64,000 nucleotides of DNA from JBAYJT01 sp041664965 (GCA_041664965.1 JBAYJT010000002.1:5250-69249), one strand, 5' to 3'; shown: positions 30,328 through 39,518, counted from the first letter of the stretch. Translations and numbers: made by a program. Notes: generated from the letters alone by a model not told the origin.

Positions 30328-30630
30328 TTAGGAGCGTTTACGTGTATCGCCGCCTTTGCTCTTATGTTTACTGAGCTGGCGAACCAATTTATCGACTAGC
30401 ATATCAATGGTTTTGTACATATCTTCTGACTCGGCACTAGCATAGATTTCTGTGCCTGGTAAATGAATCTTTCCTTCAGCAATTTGACGCTGACTATCCA
30501 CTGTAAAAACAACATGAACGCTAGTTATTTGCTGAGCATAGCGCTCGAGCTTTTTAAATTTAGTATGAGTAAATTCACGCAGTGTTGGCGTGACAACGAT
30601 ATGATGGCCAGTGAATTGAATTTGTTGCAT
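30328..30630 (-). CDS. hpf: Ribosome hibernation promoting factor
   Basis: A 100-residue protein of the HPF/YfiA family that binds the 30S subunit in stationary phase and promotes dimerisation. MQQIQFTGHHIVVTPTLREF at the start and KLERYAQQ, ADMYKTID-like EDMYKTIDML are family features. ATG 30630 follows AAGGAG at eight bases; the longer frame to 30666 is unneeded. In E. coli rpoN lies between lptB and hpf; it is missing here. Confidence 0.93.
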   Translation of the reverse strand: MQQIQFTGHHIVVTPTLREFTHTKFKKLERYAQQITSVHVVFTVDSQRQIAEGKIHLPGTEIYASAESEDMYKTIDMLVDKLVRQLSKHKSKGGDTRKRS

Positions 30631-30649
30631 ACAGGACTCCTTCTTAAAG

Positions 30650-31375
30650 TTAAAGTAAAAATTCATCGCCTAAGTAAACTTCGCGCGCTTGTTTATTCGC
30701 CATAATCTCTTGCGGTGTACCATGTGCGATAATATTCCCATCATTGACGATATAAGCACGATGACAGATCGTCAAAGTCTCGCGCACATTGTGGTCAGTA
30801 ATCAAAATACCAATTCCCTTTTCATGTAACTGCGTAATAATTTTTTTAATATCTATAACCGAAAGAGGATCTATCCCAGCAAATGGCTCGTCTAATAATA
30901 TAAATTTCGGCTCCACAGCTAAAGCCCTAGCAATTTCAACTCGACGTCTTTCTCCACCTGATAAACTAATTCCTATATTGCTCCGCAAATGTTCGATATG
31001 AAATTCTTTGAGCAATTTTTCTAATCGACGCGCTCTAGCTTCCTTACTCAAATTTGGTATAAGTTCCAAAATTCCCATAATATTATCAGCAACGCTAAGC
31101 TTACGAAATACTGATGCTTCTTGAGGAAGATAACCAACTCCCAACCGGGCTCGCTCATGCATAGCTAAATTAGTAATGTTTTGCTTATCTAAAAAAATCT
31201 CTCCATTTGAAGGAGGAACAAGCCCCACAATCATATAAAAGCTAGTAGTTTTTCCAGCACCGTTTGGACCAAGCAAGCCAACGATTTCTGTGCTTTTAAT
31301 TTGCAGAGAAATATCTTGCACTACTTTGCGCTTTTTGTAGATTTTTTCTAAATGTTCTGCTTTTAAAATATGCAT
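30650..31375 (-). CDS. lptB: LPS export ATPase LptB
   Basis: A 241-residue ABC ATPase that powers lipopolysaccharide extraction with LptFG. Walker [12 protein letters not shown] near 37, Q-loop YLPQEASVF, signature [15 protein letters not shown] near 138 and Walker [14 protein letters not shown]. The start is separated from lptA by three bases. Part of kdsD-lptC-lptA-lptB-hpf. Confidence 0.97.
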   Translation of the reverse strand: MHILKAEHLEKIYKKRKVVQDISLQIKSTEIVGLLGPNGAGKTTSFYMIVGLVPPSNGEIFLDKQNITNLAMHERARLGVGYLPQEASVFRKLSVADNIMGILELIPNLSKEARARRLEKLLKEFHIEHLRSNIGISLSGGERRRVEIARALAVEPKFILLDEPFAGIDPLSVIDIKKIITQLHEKGIGILITDHNVRETLTICHRAYIVNDGNIIAHGTPQEIMANKQAREVYLGDEFLL

Positions 31376-31378
31376 AAG

Positions 31379-31879
31379 TTAAGCCTTGGGCTGTAAAACA
31401 ATAGTTGTAAGGCTATTGGCTGATGGTTCGGAAAAAATAATCTGCCTTGCCAAATCATACTTTATGTGTTCACTATTAAATTTATTTTGATTTTGGTCAA
31501 TTTCAGCAAGACCCGTCAGAAATATTAGATTTTTCATAGGGTCAAATTCAATTTTTTTAGCTTGGGCATCAACCGGGGTCTTATTTTCTTCCGAAATAGT
31601 GTGATATTTAGCTGGCTCCCCAAATGCTACCATGTTTTTTATTCCGTCATTACCTCTGTAAATAAACAGCGTTGGGGCCTCTAAATGGCTACTACCCTGG
31701 TCGAATTTAACATTACCAGAATAGATACATACCAAATCTTTTTGCCGACATTCAGCTTTATCAGAATTTAAGTATGCAATTTGGGCACGATCACTATCCA
31801 GCGCCAAAGACGTATTAGTTACTAATAAAAACAAAGGGAAACAAAGAAAAAACCATCTGGCCACTTTTTGTTTGGTCAT
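31379..31879 (-). CDS. lptA: LPS transport periplasmic protein LptA
   Basis: A 166-residue periplasmic bridge protein of the Lpt pathway with an N-terminal signal peptide (WFFLCFPLFLLVTNTSLA) and an OstA-like beta-jellyroll (CIYSGNVKFDQGSSHLEAPTLFIYR, within residues 45-80). I chose ATG 31879, two bases after the lptC stop; TTG 31885 overlapping lptC is possible. Neighbours lptC and lptB support the call. Confidence 0.93.
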   Translation of the reverse strand: MTKQKVARWFFLCFPLFLLVTNTSLALDSDRAQIAYLNSDKAECRQKDLVCIYSGNVKFDQGSSHLEAPTLFIYRGNDGIKNMVAFGEPAKYHTISEENKTPVDAQAKKIEFDPMKNLIFLTGLAEIDQNQNKFNSEHIKYDLARQIIFSEPSANSLTTIVLQPKA

Positions 31880-31881
31880 GA

Positions 31882-32469
31882 TCAATCGCCAACCTTTTTT
31901 TCCGGAGCATATTGCCCTTTTACTTTGGATAGAAGGTACAAAACACCGCTCTTCATATCTAACTTAGCTCCCACAGAGTCTACCACATTACTAGGCTGAG
32001 TGATAGTAATAGGCTCTGTGGTTTCCGCAAATTTGGTATCGGGATAAACAGTAAGAAATGTCGTCTTAATGTCTAATTCGGAAGCGCCTAAATTAGCGTC
32101 CGCAAACTCTGAAATGTTAACATTATCCTTAAGTTCAATAATGCTTTGTCCTTGTTTACTTATTCCATTTAACGCTCGAATATGCCAAATTTTCTTAGAA
32201 TCATCTATAATTTTTAGCTCTGGAGCTTGCAAAACATAACGATCATCTTGCTGATAATGCGTAACATTTGGCGTAAAAAGCTGATGAACAATTTCTCCTG
32301 TTTCATCCATTTGCCTAAAAGTTACGCCTTGCATAAACATGTCAGGCTCTGTTGGCTGATCTTCGCCACTGTATATTTGACTGCGAATAATGTTAAAAGC
32401 CACAAACCAGCCAGTGCTTAAAGCAAAAAAGGCTAAGACGCAAAGTAAAGAAGAAAACTTGGTATTCAA
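31882..32469 (-). CDS. lptC: LPS export protein LptC
   Basis: A 195-residue bitopic inner-membrane protein. One N-terminal membrane helix (LLCVLAFFALSTGWFVAF) precedes a periplasmic OstA-type domain (GVTFRQMDETGEIVHQL, LQAPELKI). It passes lipopolysaccharide from LptFGB to LptA. Start ATG 32469; the gene at 32492 lies 22 bases upstream. Confidence 0.93.
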   Translation of the reverse strand: MNTKFSSLLCVLAFFALSTGWFVAFNIIRSQIYSGEDQPTEPDMFMQGVTFRQMDETGEIVHQLFTPNVTHYQQDDRYVLQAPELKIIDDSKKIWHIRALNGISKQGQSIIELKDNVNISEFADANLGASELDIKTTFLTVYPDTKFAETTEPITITQPSNVVDSVGAKLDMKSGVLYLLSKVKGQYAPEKKVGD

Positions 32470-32491
32470 TTTTTTTACCTGAATTAGTATA

Positions 32492-32893
32492 TCAAGACGC
32501 GGTTGATCCTAGAATAGCCGGCTTTCTCCCTTTTTTTTGGTCTGCTCGCAGCAAACCCATACACATATAATTAACGCTAACGCTTTTGTCGACAACATTT
32601 ACCACGCAAGTTGGTGAACAATTCTGCATCTTAACGCTAATGGGAATCCACCAAGTTCCAGTGGTTTCATTGCACCAATGGCTATTTTTTAGTTTGCCAA
32701 CTTTGGTACAAATTTGGCTATTTTTCGCTAAAGAAATAGCTTCAGTCAGACTCAGCTTAGATGTTGTATCTTTTTTTGTGCAATATTCTTCGGCTCTGGC
32801 TATCTGATTAATAAAAATCAAACAAACACTCAAAAGAACCAAACTCAACTTAAATTTACAACTCTTTGATTTTGAAGAAATTCTTGTAGACAT
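32492..32893 (-). CDS. Small secreted Cys-rich hypothetical protein, start within repeat
   Basis: A 133-residue protein with a signal peptide (LSLVLLSVCLIFINQIARAEEY) and mature part with seven cysteines (YCTKKD, SQICTK, HWCNET, QNCSPTCVV, YMCMG), suggesting periplasmic disulfides. Its N-terminus MSTRISSKSKSCKFKL is encoded by the dispersed repeat, much as in the ArnT-like protein. A TTG at codon 16 could be the real start. It takes the place where kdsC lies in E. coli (kdsD-kdsC-lptC) but is not a HAD phosphatase. Function unknown. Confidence 0.65.
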   Translation of the reverse strand: MSTRISSKSKSCKFKLSLVLLSVCLIFINQIARAEEYCTKKDTTSKLSLTEAISLAKNSQICTKVGKLKNSHWCNETTGTWWIPISVKMQNCSPTCVVNVVDKSVSVNYMCMGLLRADQKKGRKPAILGSTAS

Positions 32894-32900
32894 GTTTTCC
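32846..32900 (-). repeat. Dispersed ACATGTCTA repeat, copy 6, overlapping a start codon
   Basis: AAAACATGTCTACAAGA ... AAATCAAAGAGTTGTAAATT, TAAGTTGAGT on the minus strand; covers the start of the gene at 32492-32893. Confidence 0.85.
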
Positions 32901-32907
32901 TCTCACT

Positions 32908-33882
32908 TTAGGATAATCCAGCCCTTAAAATATCATGCATATGCACAACTCCTGCCAAACTGCCATCTTGTTTTAAAACAACCAACGATGTGATCGCATG
33001 TTTTTCCATCAAACGCAAAGCATCCAGCGCCAAAGCATTTTCCCGGATTGTTTTATATTTTTTGATCATCACATTCTGAATTTTTATTTCACGAAGATCA
33101 CAAGACTTTTCAAGCACACGACGCAAGTCACCATCAGTAAAAATACCCACAGGAGCGTCTTTCAGGTCAACTACTAAAGTCATGCCTAGATGCTTACGCG
33201 TCATTTCCATTAAAGCTTCATTGATAGTAGATGTATCAGACACTTTAGGAACTTCTTTTCCTGTATGTATAAGATCGCCGACTTTCAGCAACAATCTCTT
33301 GCCTAAAGTTCCACCAGGATGTGATAGAGCAAAATCTTCAGCTGTAAATCCTCGAGCCTCAATAAGCGTAACCGCCAAGGCATCTCCCATAGCTAAAGCC
33401 GCTGTGGTACTTGCTGTTGGAGCAAGACCAATTGGACAAGCTTCTTTGACAACGCTTACATCCAGATTAATAGTAGCTTCACGCGCTAGCGCTGAATTTG
33501 GGCTTCCAGTCAGAGCAATCAGGGGTAATTGTAAGCGCTTTATTGCCGGCAAAATGGCTAGTATTTCTTGCGTATTTCCAGAATAAGAAATCGCTAAAAC
33601 CACATCCTTAGGACTTAAAACGCCAATATCACCGTGGCTTGCCTCCCCTGGATGAACAAAAAAAGCGGGACTTCCAGTACTAGACAAAGTCGCAGCGATT
33701 TTACTTGCAACATGACTAGATTTCCCCATACCAGTGACAACAATTCTGCCTTCACAAGCCAATAAATATTCACAAGCCTTAACAAAATTGGCATCAATAC
33801 GAGAACTAAGCGCCAACACAGCGTCTGACTCAATTTGCAGCACTTTCTTGGCCAATTGATAGATCTTTTGAGAATTTAGCAT
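32908..33882 (-). CDS. kdsD: Arabinose-5-phosphate isomerase KdsD
   Basis: A 324-residue enzyme converting ribulose-5-phosphate to arabinose-5-phosphate for KDO and lipopolysaccharide. The SIS domain (VVTGMGKSSHVASKIAATLSS, SYSGNTQEI) covers residues 30-180, followed by two CBS domains (LGMTLVVDLKDAPVGIFTDGDL and AITSLVVLKQDGSLAGVVHMHD regions). Length matches E. coli KdsD (328). The start is only six bases after the stop of the hybrid kinase upstream, so readthrough from the kinase gene is likely. Confidence 0.95.
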   Translation of the reverse strand: MLNSQKIYQLAKKVLQIESDAVLALSSRIDANFVKACEYLLACEGRIVVTGMGKSSHVASKIAATLSSTGSPAFFVHPGEASHGDIGVLSPKDVVLAISYSGNTQEILAILPAIKRLQLPLIALTGSPNSALAREATINLDVSVVKEACPIGLAPTASTTAALAMGDALAVTLIEARGFTAEDFALSHPGGTLGKRLLLKVGDLIHTGKEVPKVSDTSTINEALMEMTRKHLGMTLVVDLKDAPVGIFTDGDLRRVLEKSCDLREIKIQNVMIKKYKTIRENALALDALRLMEKHAITSLVVLKQDGSLAGVVHMHDILRAGLS

Positions 33883-33888
33883 TTTCGT

Positions 33889-35841
33889 CTAGATATTCTT
33901 AACTTTGGCAATCTGTTCTTGAAATACTTTCACTTCTGCCAAAGCTTGTTTATAGAATTTGCTAATTATGACAGGGTCTTTCCCTTCCAGCAAATAATCA
34001 TCTAATCGGGCACAAGCTTCTTGTGTACGCTTCGCTCCACAATAGCTAGCCAAACCACGTATTTTATGCGTCATAACACGTAGGGCTTTAAAATCTTTGT
34101 TTTTATATATTAAAGTGAAAGATTTGATTTTTCGCGGCAAATCTTTTTTAACGGAAGCAATTATAGTACGAATCATCTGTTCGTTATTTCCATAATTTTT
34201 ACGCATCAGTACAAGGTTAATAATTTTACCTGTAGTTGTGCTTTTCTTATCTGTCAAGACCTTGTTTGTTTTAGTTGGTTCTCTCCATCCCGAAATAAAA
34301 GTAACACAAAGATCCCTGGCTTTTTCTTCCGTTAAAGGCTTACTCAGCACAGCATTCATACCAACTTCCACACAATGTTTGGAATATCCTGCACTGCTAT
34401 GAGCTGAAAGCGCAACTATCGGCACAAGATTATCTTTATTAACTTCTTGCTCACGAATACGCCTAGTTACTTCGTAGCCATCCATATCTGGCAATCCAAT
34501 ATCCATCAAAATAAGATCATAACTATTTGCTCTGGCTAGCTTTATAGCTTTAACACCATTGGATGCTATATCCACCGCGCATTTCATACGCCCTAAAATA
34601 ATCCTACTCAGCTTCCCCATGAAAGCGTCATCTTCAACCAATAAAATCTTCCACTTTTTTCTTTTACTATTGGGCTTAGTTCTTTCCAGCACTGGCAAGT
34701 TATGAAGATTAGATATATCTCCTTGGGTTCCATGCTCTATACCAGAATCATCCTGTAATTTAGCCTCTTGCAAAGGAATCAAGCATATAAAAGCAGAACC
34801 TTTGCCCTTTTTACTCTCTACAGAAATTGTACCGCCTAATTCTTCCACAAATTGCTTTACTATACTTAAACCTAAACCCGAACCAGGACAAGTCCCATTG
34901 TAGGAAGGAACTAGGCGCACAAAGCGCTCAAATATCTCCTCATTCTTTTCATCCGGTATCCCAATCCCTGTATCCCGCACAATGAGTCGAACGGTTATTT
35001 TATCAGCCTCTTTTTTAGCTAATTCTACAGAAACCCTAACCTTACCCACAGAAGTAAATTTTAAAGCATTGTTAGTTAGTTCTAAGAGTATTCTCTGCAG
35101 CCTCATGCGATCCCCAAGAACATAACATGGCAGATCCTTAGAATAACCGTATATAAATTCTAGCTTCTTCTCAGCAGCTTTAGCCCCATTCAATAAAACA
35201 ATTTTATTTAGAGCATCTTTCAAATTAAATTTTTTATTAAGAAGCGGTAATTCACCAGACGTAGTTCGAATTGTATCCAAAATTTCATCCAGAAAATCAA
35301 AGAGAGTGCGGCCTGATGCTACAAGATTATCGGCATATTCACGAGTTTTTTGCGGTTTATCAGCTTCTGCTTTAATAAGTTCTGCAAAGCCCACAATACC
35401 CGAAAGCGGAGTGCGAATATCATGACGCATGTTTTCTAAGAATTGAGATTTTGCCTCGTTGGCAGCCTCTGCTTGCTTTAATGCTTTCTCAAGCTTTTGT
35501 TCGGCAAGCTTGCGATCGGTGATGTCGAAACTTAATACTCTTATACCAACGCATTTTCCTTTATCAAAAAGAGGTTGTTTTATGGATAAATAATACCGCC
35601 CTTTAAATGGCTCTTCCTTTATAACTTTTGTTCCCACCCTCATTACTTCTTTGCAATGTTCCCAAGATGGAAGATCGATGTTTGCAGCATTTACAGAACC
35701 ACGAGATATAGATGCAACCATTCGATTGTTTTGTACGAGATAGTCCCCATTAACGTCAATCACACTGTAATTAAAGTCTACTGAATCTAGGAAAAGCGAA
35801 AGTACATCGCCATTAGTTGTATCAAAAAGTTGATTGTCCAA
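33889..35841 (-). CDS. Hybrid histidine kinase, module copy A (PAS-HisKA-HATPase-REC-HPt)
   Basis: A 650-residue protein without membrane helices, so the sensor is cytoplasmic. Domains: PAS-like sensor 10-110, phospho-accepting His140 in ENMRHDIRTPLSGI, ATPase with N-box ELTNNALKF near 254, G-boxes DTGIGI and GSGLGLSIVKQF, receiver domain with Asp447 in LILMDIGLPDMDG and a C-terminal HPt with His592 in MTHKIRGLASYCG. The full internal phosphorelay needs an external response regulator. It follows the CDPS-like gene by 39 bases and is closely related to the kinase at 37438. The ligand is unknown; the neighbour's product is the obvious candidate. Confidence 0.93.
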   Translation of the reverse strand: MDNQLFDTTNGDVLSLFLDSVDFNYSVIDVNGDYLVQNNRMVASISRGSVNAANIDLPSWEHCKEVMRVGTKVIKEEPFKGRYYLSIKQPLFDKGKCVGIRVLSFDITDRKLAEQKLEKALKQAEAANEAKSQFLENMRHDIRTPLSGIVGFAELIKAEADKPQKTREYADNLVASGRTLFDFLDEILDTIRTTSGELPLLNKKFNLKDALNKIVLLNGAKAAEKKLEFIYGYSKDLPCYVLGDRMRLQRILLELTNNALKFTSVGKVRVSVELAKKEADKITVRLIVRDTGIGIPDEKNEEIFERFVRLVPSYNGTCPGSGLGLSIVKQFVEELGGTISVESKKGKGSAFICLIPLQEAKLQDDSGIEHGTQGDISNLHNLPVLERTKPNSKRKKWKILLVEDDAFMGKLSRIILGRMKCAVDIASNGVKAIKLARANSYDLILMDIGLPDMDGYEVTRRIREQEVNKDNLVPIVALSAHSSAGYSKHCVEVGMNAVLSKPLTEEKARDLCVTFISGWREPTKTNKVLTDKKSTTTGKIINLVLMRKNYGNNEQMIRTIIASVKKDLPRKIKSFTLIYKNKDFKALRVMTHKIRGLASYCGAKRTQEACARLDDYLLEGKDPVIISKFYKQALAEVKVFQEQIAKVKNI

Positions 35842-35880
35842 TTGATTTCCTCCCTTAAAAATTGTTTCACTTAAACAACG

Positions 35881-37089
35881 CTAGTTGCTTGGAACAACTT
35901 TTTGTGGCTGAGCAAATGTTGTACTACCAGTAACTGCCATCTCTTGTTGCTGCGCCCTCTCCGCTTCCACAGCACGAATTAATACACTAAAGGGATCAAC
36001 CTTCAGAGCACTAGGATCACTTATGTGTATTCTATATGAAATGTGAAATCCAATGAATTTTTGCGAATACTCCAGTGTAACAGGAGCAAACGATTTACTT
36101 ACCTCTCCTTCGTAATTTTTTCTAGCTGCATCTATACTGGTTACTAATGTTGCTATAGCCTCCGCCCTTTTTGGTTCGTTAAATTGGATAACACATTCCC
36201 CCTTCCACACATGATTTTCTTTTGTAAAGGACATCTTTTCAGAAAAATCCGGAACCGGAGGAGAAGGCGATCGACCATTAAAAAAAGAACTTTTCCCTAG
36301 CAAACGCGGAGGACTACTTGGGACGGGGGGCCTACTAGAATTACTTCCTGATCCAGGTCTTACTGTTGGTGAAGGTGGTTTAAATTCATACCCCAAGTAT
36401 AACGCACCAGGATATGGAGGATTACCCGTACCCACCAGCTTTTGTAACACATATCCGCTAGCGCTATTAAAACTAGGCGCAGGGTAGCAAACCACCTTGC
36501 CACAACATAAAAAAGCAGCACTTTCTGTAAAAAGGTATTCCTTAGCAGCTTCTACCGCTGCCCCTTTGTTTTGTTTATCTATTTGGTATCTATGAGAGTG
36601 TTCAAGAATAAGATCATCAACAATCTTCTTAAAAACTGGATCGGCACCATATAGCTTTGCTACATCTTCCTTCGCTCTAGGATATAGTTCATTATTTGTG
36701 ATGTCTCGCCAATATAAAATATCTTCCTTCGATTTAAAGCCAAATGCTGGATCCAAATTATCTAACCTGCTAGCATTTTTGGCTATCCATTCATCATCTG
36801 CTTTTTTAGCTTCACCAGGCCCAACATATACTTCGAACAATCCCTCTCCGCTTAGCACTACTCGTACTTTCGAAATGGCCAATCGGGGCTGTCCTCCCTT
36901 TTCAATTGGCGCCAAAAGCCTATTCCTATTAACTAGACCAATAAAATCATCAAGTTTTGCTCCAACCTGAACATTTTCACCTTTTCTATTTAGCCCCATG
37001 CTTAAAAACAAGTATAGCTCCACCGGTTGACCACCATTTTTTGTGTCAACAAAGGTAGACAAACTATCTGTAAATTTAGCTGTAAACAT
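35881..37089 (-). CDS. Cyclodipeptide synthase-like protein with C-terminal extension, module copy A
   Basis: A 402-residue protein. Residues about 20-235 carry CDPS hallmarks: FLSMG with nucleophile Ser30, DDEWIAKNASRL near 98, ILYWRDITNNELY near 124 followed by KLYGADPVFKKIV, then EYLFTES with Tyr185 and Glu189 (Y-x3-E as Tyr178/Glu182 in AlbC) and VVCYPAP with Tyr202. The residue three after the serine is Leu, and Tyr-Pro is kept, so it fits the XYP subgroup. CDPSs join two aminoacyl residues from tRNAs. The tail (240-402) has a Pro/Ser linker and an extra domain (VWKGECVIQF) not in known CDPSs. Amino acid specificity is not predictable. Confidence 0.75.
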   Translation of the reverse strand: MFTAKFTDSLSTFVDTKNGGQPVELYLFLSMGLNRKGENVQVGAKLDDFIGLVNRNRLLAPIEKGGQPRLAISKVRVVLSGEGLFEVYVGPGEAKKADDEWIAKNASRLDNLDPAFGFKSKEDILYWRDITNNELYPRAKEDVAKLYGADPVFKKIVDDLILEHSHRYQIDKQNKGAAVEAAKEYLFTESAAFLCCGKVVCYPAPSFNSASGYVLQKLVGTGNPPYPGALYLGYEFKPPSPTVRPGSGSNSSRPPVPSSPPRLLGKSSFFNGRSPSPPVPDFSEKMSFTKENHVWKGECVIQFNEPKRAEAIATLVTSIDAARKNYEGEVSKSFAPVTLEYSQKFIGFHISYRIHISDPSALKVDPFSVLIRAVEAERAQQQEMAVTGSTTFAQPQKVVPSN

Positions 37090-37270
37090 GGTATTTATAT
37101 CACTAAAGTTATACGAAATATTTTTAAACCGTTGTTAGTCCAATCTAATTTAGGATTGAAATTAAAAGGGGAATCAATACAAAACTAGACACTTAAAACC
37201 ACTCTTAGGCCTTAAGGAAAATGCCATTATCCCTTATAATCTTATCCCTAAACAAACCTCTCACGCGCAC

Positions 37271-37333
37271 ATTATAACACAAAAACAAAGTAAGCATTAA
37301 ACAGCCAAGTCTTACTCTTAAGATTATTTTAAG
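37271..37333 (-). promoter_or_regulatory. Promoter and PmrA-box-like motif, module copy A
   Basis: On the minus strand TGTTATAAT (37271-37279) is a perfect extended -10. CTTAAG-N5-TTTAAG lies at 37317-37333, about 40 bases upstream of it; this fits the YTTAAK-N5-YTTAAK PmrA consensus. Both features are conserved in copy B (41163-41225). The long A/T bias means the box could be chance. Confidence 0.5.
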
Positions 37334-37359
37334 CGAATATTTAGCGTTGATGAAACACC

Positions 37360-37404
37360 TAAAAACATGTCTACATGTTTTCCTTATAAATCAAAAAGTT
37401 ATAA
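37360..37404 (+). repeat. Dispersed ACATGTCTA repeat, copy 7
   Basis: TAAAAACATGTCTACATGTT, TTCCTTATAAATCAAAAAGT, TATAA. The first 20 bases form the dyad AAACATGTCTACATGTTT. Confidence 0.9.
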
Positions 37405-37437
37405 AAATAAGATCGAAAAAGGTCAAAAAATCGACTT

Positions 37438-39474
37438 CTAGATCTTTCTCACCCTCAAAATAGCTTTTTGAAAATCGCGGATTTCGACCAGACATTTTTT
37501 GTAGAGCTTTCCGATAGTCGAAAATTCATTCCCTTCCAGCAAATAATCATCTAGTTTAGCACAAGCTCCTTGAGTACGAGCAGCTCCACAGTAGCTAGCC
37601 GAACCGCGTATTTTGTGTGTCATAATCTGTAAAGTCTTCAAATCTTTATTTTGATATGCACAAATGAAAGAATTTATTTTATTTGGTAAATCTTTTTTGA
37701 TAGAAGCAAGTAAAGTCCGAACTGTCTTTTCATTATTTCCATAATTTTTACGCATCAGTGCAAGATCAATAATTTTACCTGTAACTTTGTGTGATTGGCC
37801 TCGAGGAGGTTTTTTTTCTTTTGTGGATTCTGTCCATCCCGGAATAAAAGCACTACAAATATCTCTCGCTTTTTCTTCCGTGAAAGGCTTACTTAGCACT
37901 GCATTCATACCAACTTTCATACAATGCTGCGAGTATTCAGCGCTAGTGTGGGCCGAAAGCGCCACTATTGGCACAATATGGTCTTTCTTAACTTCTTGCT
38001 CACGGATATGCCTAGCTACCTCGTAGCCATCTATATCCGGCAATCCTATATCCATCAAAATAAGATCGTATCTATTTTCCCTAGCGAGATTTACGGCTTT
38101 AGCACCATCCACTGCTATATCTACCGCACATTTCATACGCTCTAAAATAATTCTGCCTAGTTTCCCCATAAAAGCATCATCTTCAACTAACAAAACATTC
38201 CAATTTTTTCCTTTACGAGTTGTTTTTTCTTTTTGTTTTAGAGGCAAAATGGGCCTCATCAAAAAAGCTTTTTCTACATATCCTTCCACCTCCGCCGGCA
38301 TATCAGAAGCATCCTGCAGCATGGCTTCCTGCAAAGAAATTACGCAAGTAAAAATCGAACCCTTACCCTCCTCACTCCTAACAGAAATTTCGCCCTTTAA
38401 ATCCTCAAGAAATTGCTTAACAATAGTAAGCCCCAAGCCGGAACCTTGAGATATCCCTTTGAAAGATGGGGTTAAACGCGTAAAGCGTGTAAAAATGTCT
38501 TGCTTTCTCTTTTCAGAAAAACCCATGCCCGTATCTGCAACAATAAGTTTAATAGCTATGTCCGTTCCTTCTTTTTTAGCCAACTTTACGGAAATTTTAA
38601 CTTCACCTTTGGAAGTAAATTTCAAAGCATTGCTCGTTAATTCTAAAAGGATCCGCTGTAACCTAACTGGATCTCCCACTATATACTCTGCTAACTTTTT
38701 ATCGTAATCGTAGACAAGATTTAGTTTCTTGGTAGCTGCTTTAGCTTTCTGCAATAAAATAACTTTATTGAAAGCATCTTTCATATTAAATTTTTTCTTG
38801 AGAAGCGGAATCTCGCCTGATGTAGCTTTAATGGCATCTAGAATTTCATTGAGAAACTCAAATAATGTACGACTTGAGGCAATAAGATTATCTATGTATT
38901 CGCGCGTTTTTTCTGGTTTATCAGCCTCTGCTTTAATAAGTTCCGCAAAACCTAAAATCCCCGACAGGGGTGTACGCAAGTCATGTCGCATGTTTTCTAA
39001 AAACTGCGTTTTTGCTTCGTTGGCAGCTTCAGATTTCTTTAGAGCTTCTGCAAGCTTTTGCTCAGCAATTTTTCGGTCGGTGATGTCGATAGATACACCA
39101 AGAAGTCCAATTACATCTCCCTCGGAATTGCGCAAGGGTTTTTTGATGCTAAAAAAATAAGTTTTAGTGCCATCAGGATTGAGATGAACTTCTTCCAATA
39201 ATTCGGACTTATTGCTCTCCATAACTTTTTTGGAATTTTCCCAAGCTGGGTCAGCGCATAAATCAGAAGTGTGCTTGCCTATAAGTTCCTTAATGGAAGA
39301 CAAACCTAAAATAGCCAACTCCTTGTCATTTCCCCCAAGAAAAATCCCCTCTTTATCCACCCAATAGAAGGCAATTGGAAAATCTTGTAGCAAACTATCC
39401 ATGGCCGCTTCTTTAGCTATGGACACGGCTTTTTGAGCAGTTAAATCTCGTATTGAATTGAAAGAATTTGGCAT
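37438..39474 (-). CDS. Hybrid histidine kinase, module copy B (PAS-HisKA-HATPase-REC-HPt)
   Basis: A 678-residue paralogue of the kinase at 33889, with the same domain order and no membrane helix. Key residues: His164 in ENMRHDLRTPLSGI, N-box ELTSNALKF, G-boxes ADTGMGF and GSGLGLTIVKQF, Asp476 in LILMDIGLPDIDG and HPt His621 in MTHKIRGSASYCG. The PAS region (about 25-135, FYWVDKEGIFLGGND) differs more from copy A than the kinase core does, as expected if each copy senses a different ligand. It follows the second CDPS-like gene by 44 bases. The C-terminal end faces the promoter of copy A. Confidence 0.93.
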   Translation of the reverse strand: MPNSFNSIRDLTAQKAVSIAKEAAMDSLLQDFPIAFYWVDKEGIFLGGNDKELAILGLSSIKELIGKHTSDLCADPAWENSKKVMESNKSELLEEVHLNPDGTKTYFFSIKKPLRNSEGDVIGLLGVSIDITDRKIAEQKLAEALKKSEAANEAKTQFLENMRHDLRTPLSGILGFAELIKAEADKPEKTREYIDNLIASSRTLFEFLNEILDAIKATSGEIPLLKKKFNMKDAFNKVILLQKAKAATKKLNLVYDYDKKLAEYIVGDPVRLQRILLELTSNALKFTSKGEVKISVKLAKKEGTDIAIKLIVADTGMGFSEKRKQDIFTRFTRLTPSFKGISQGSGLGLTIVKQFLEDLKGEISVRSEEGKGSIFTCVISLQEAMLQDASDMPAEVEGYVEKAFLMRPILPLKQKEKTTRKGKNWNVLLVEDDAFMGKLGRIILERMKCAVDIAVDGAKAVNLARENRYDLILMDIGLPDIDGYEVARHIREQEVKKDHIVPIVALSAHTSAEYSQHCMKVGMNAVLSKPFTEEKARDICSAFIPGWTESTKEKKPPRGQSHKVTGKIIDLALMRKNYGNNEKTVRTLLASIKKDLPNKINSFICAYQNKDLKTLQIMTHKIRGSASYCGAARTQGACAKLDDYLLEGNEFSTIGKLYKKCLVEIRDFQKAILRVRKI

Positions 39475-39518
39475 GATCAGCTCCTTGCTTGGAAGGTTAT
39501 CTATATTATCTTAACAAT

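Larger units (their letters stand above)
37090..37437. other. Duplicated leader region, copy A
   Basis: 348 bases between the copy-A synthase gene and the copy-B kinase end. It is homologous over most of its length to 40995-41300. Shared blocks include AAAAGGGGAATCAA, TTATCCCTT, GTAACACAAAAA/ATAACACAAAAA, AAGCATTAA and CTTACTCTTAAGATTATTTT. It ends with an ACATGTCTA repeat. Confidence 0.8.

Noticed and set aside
33889..39474. Kinases as ArcB or GacS orthologues
   Set aside because: They lack membrane helices and are paired with CDPS-like genes; domain order alone is not enough for an orthology claim.
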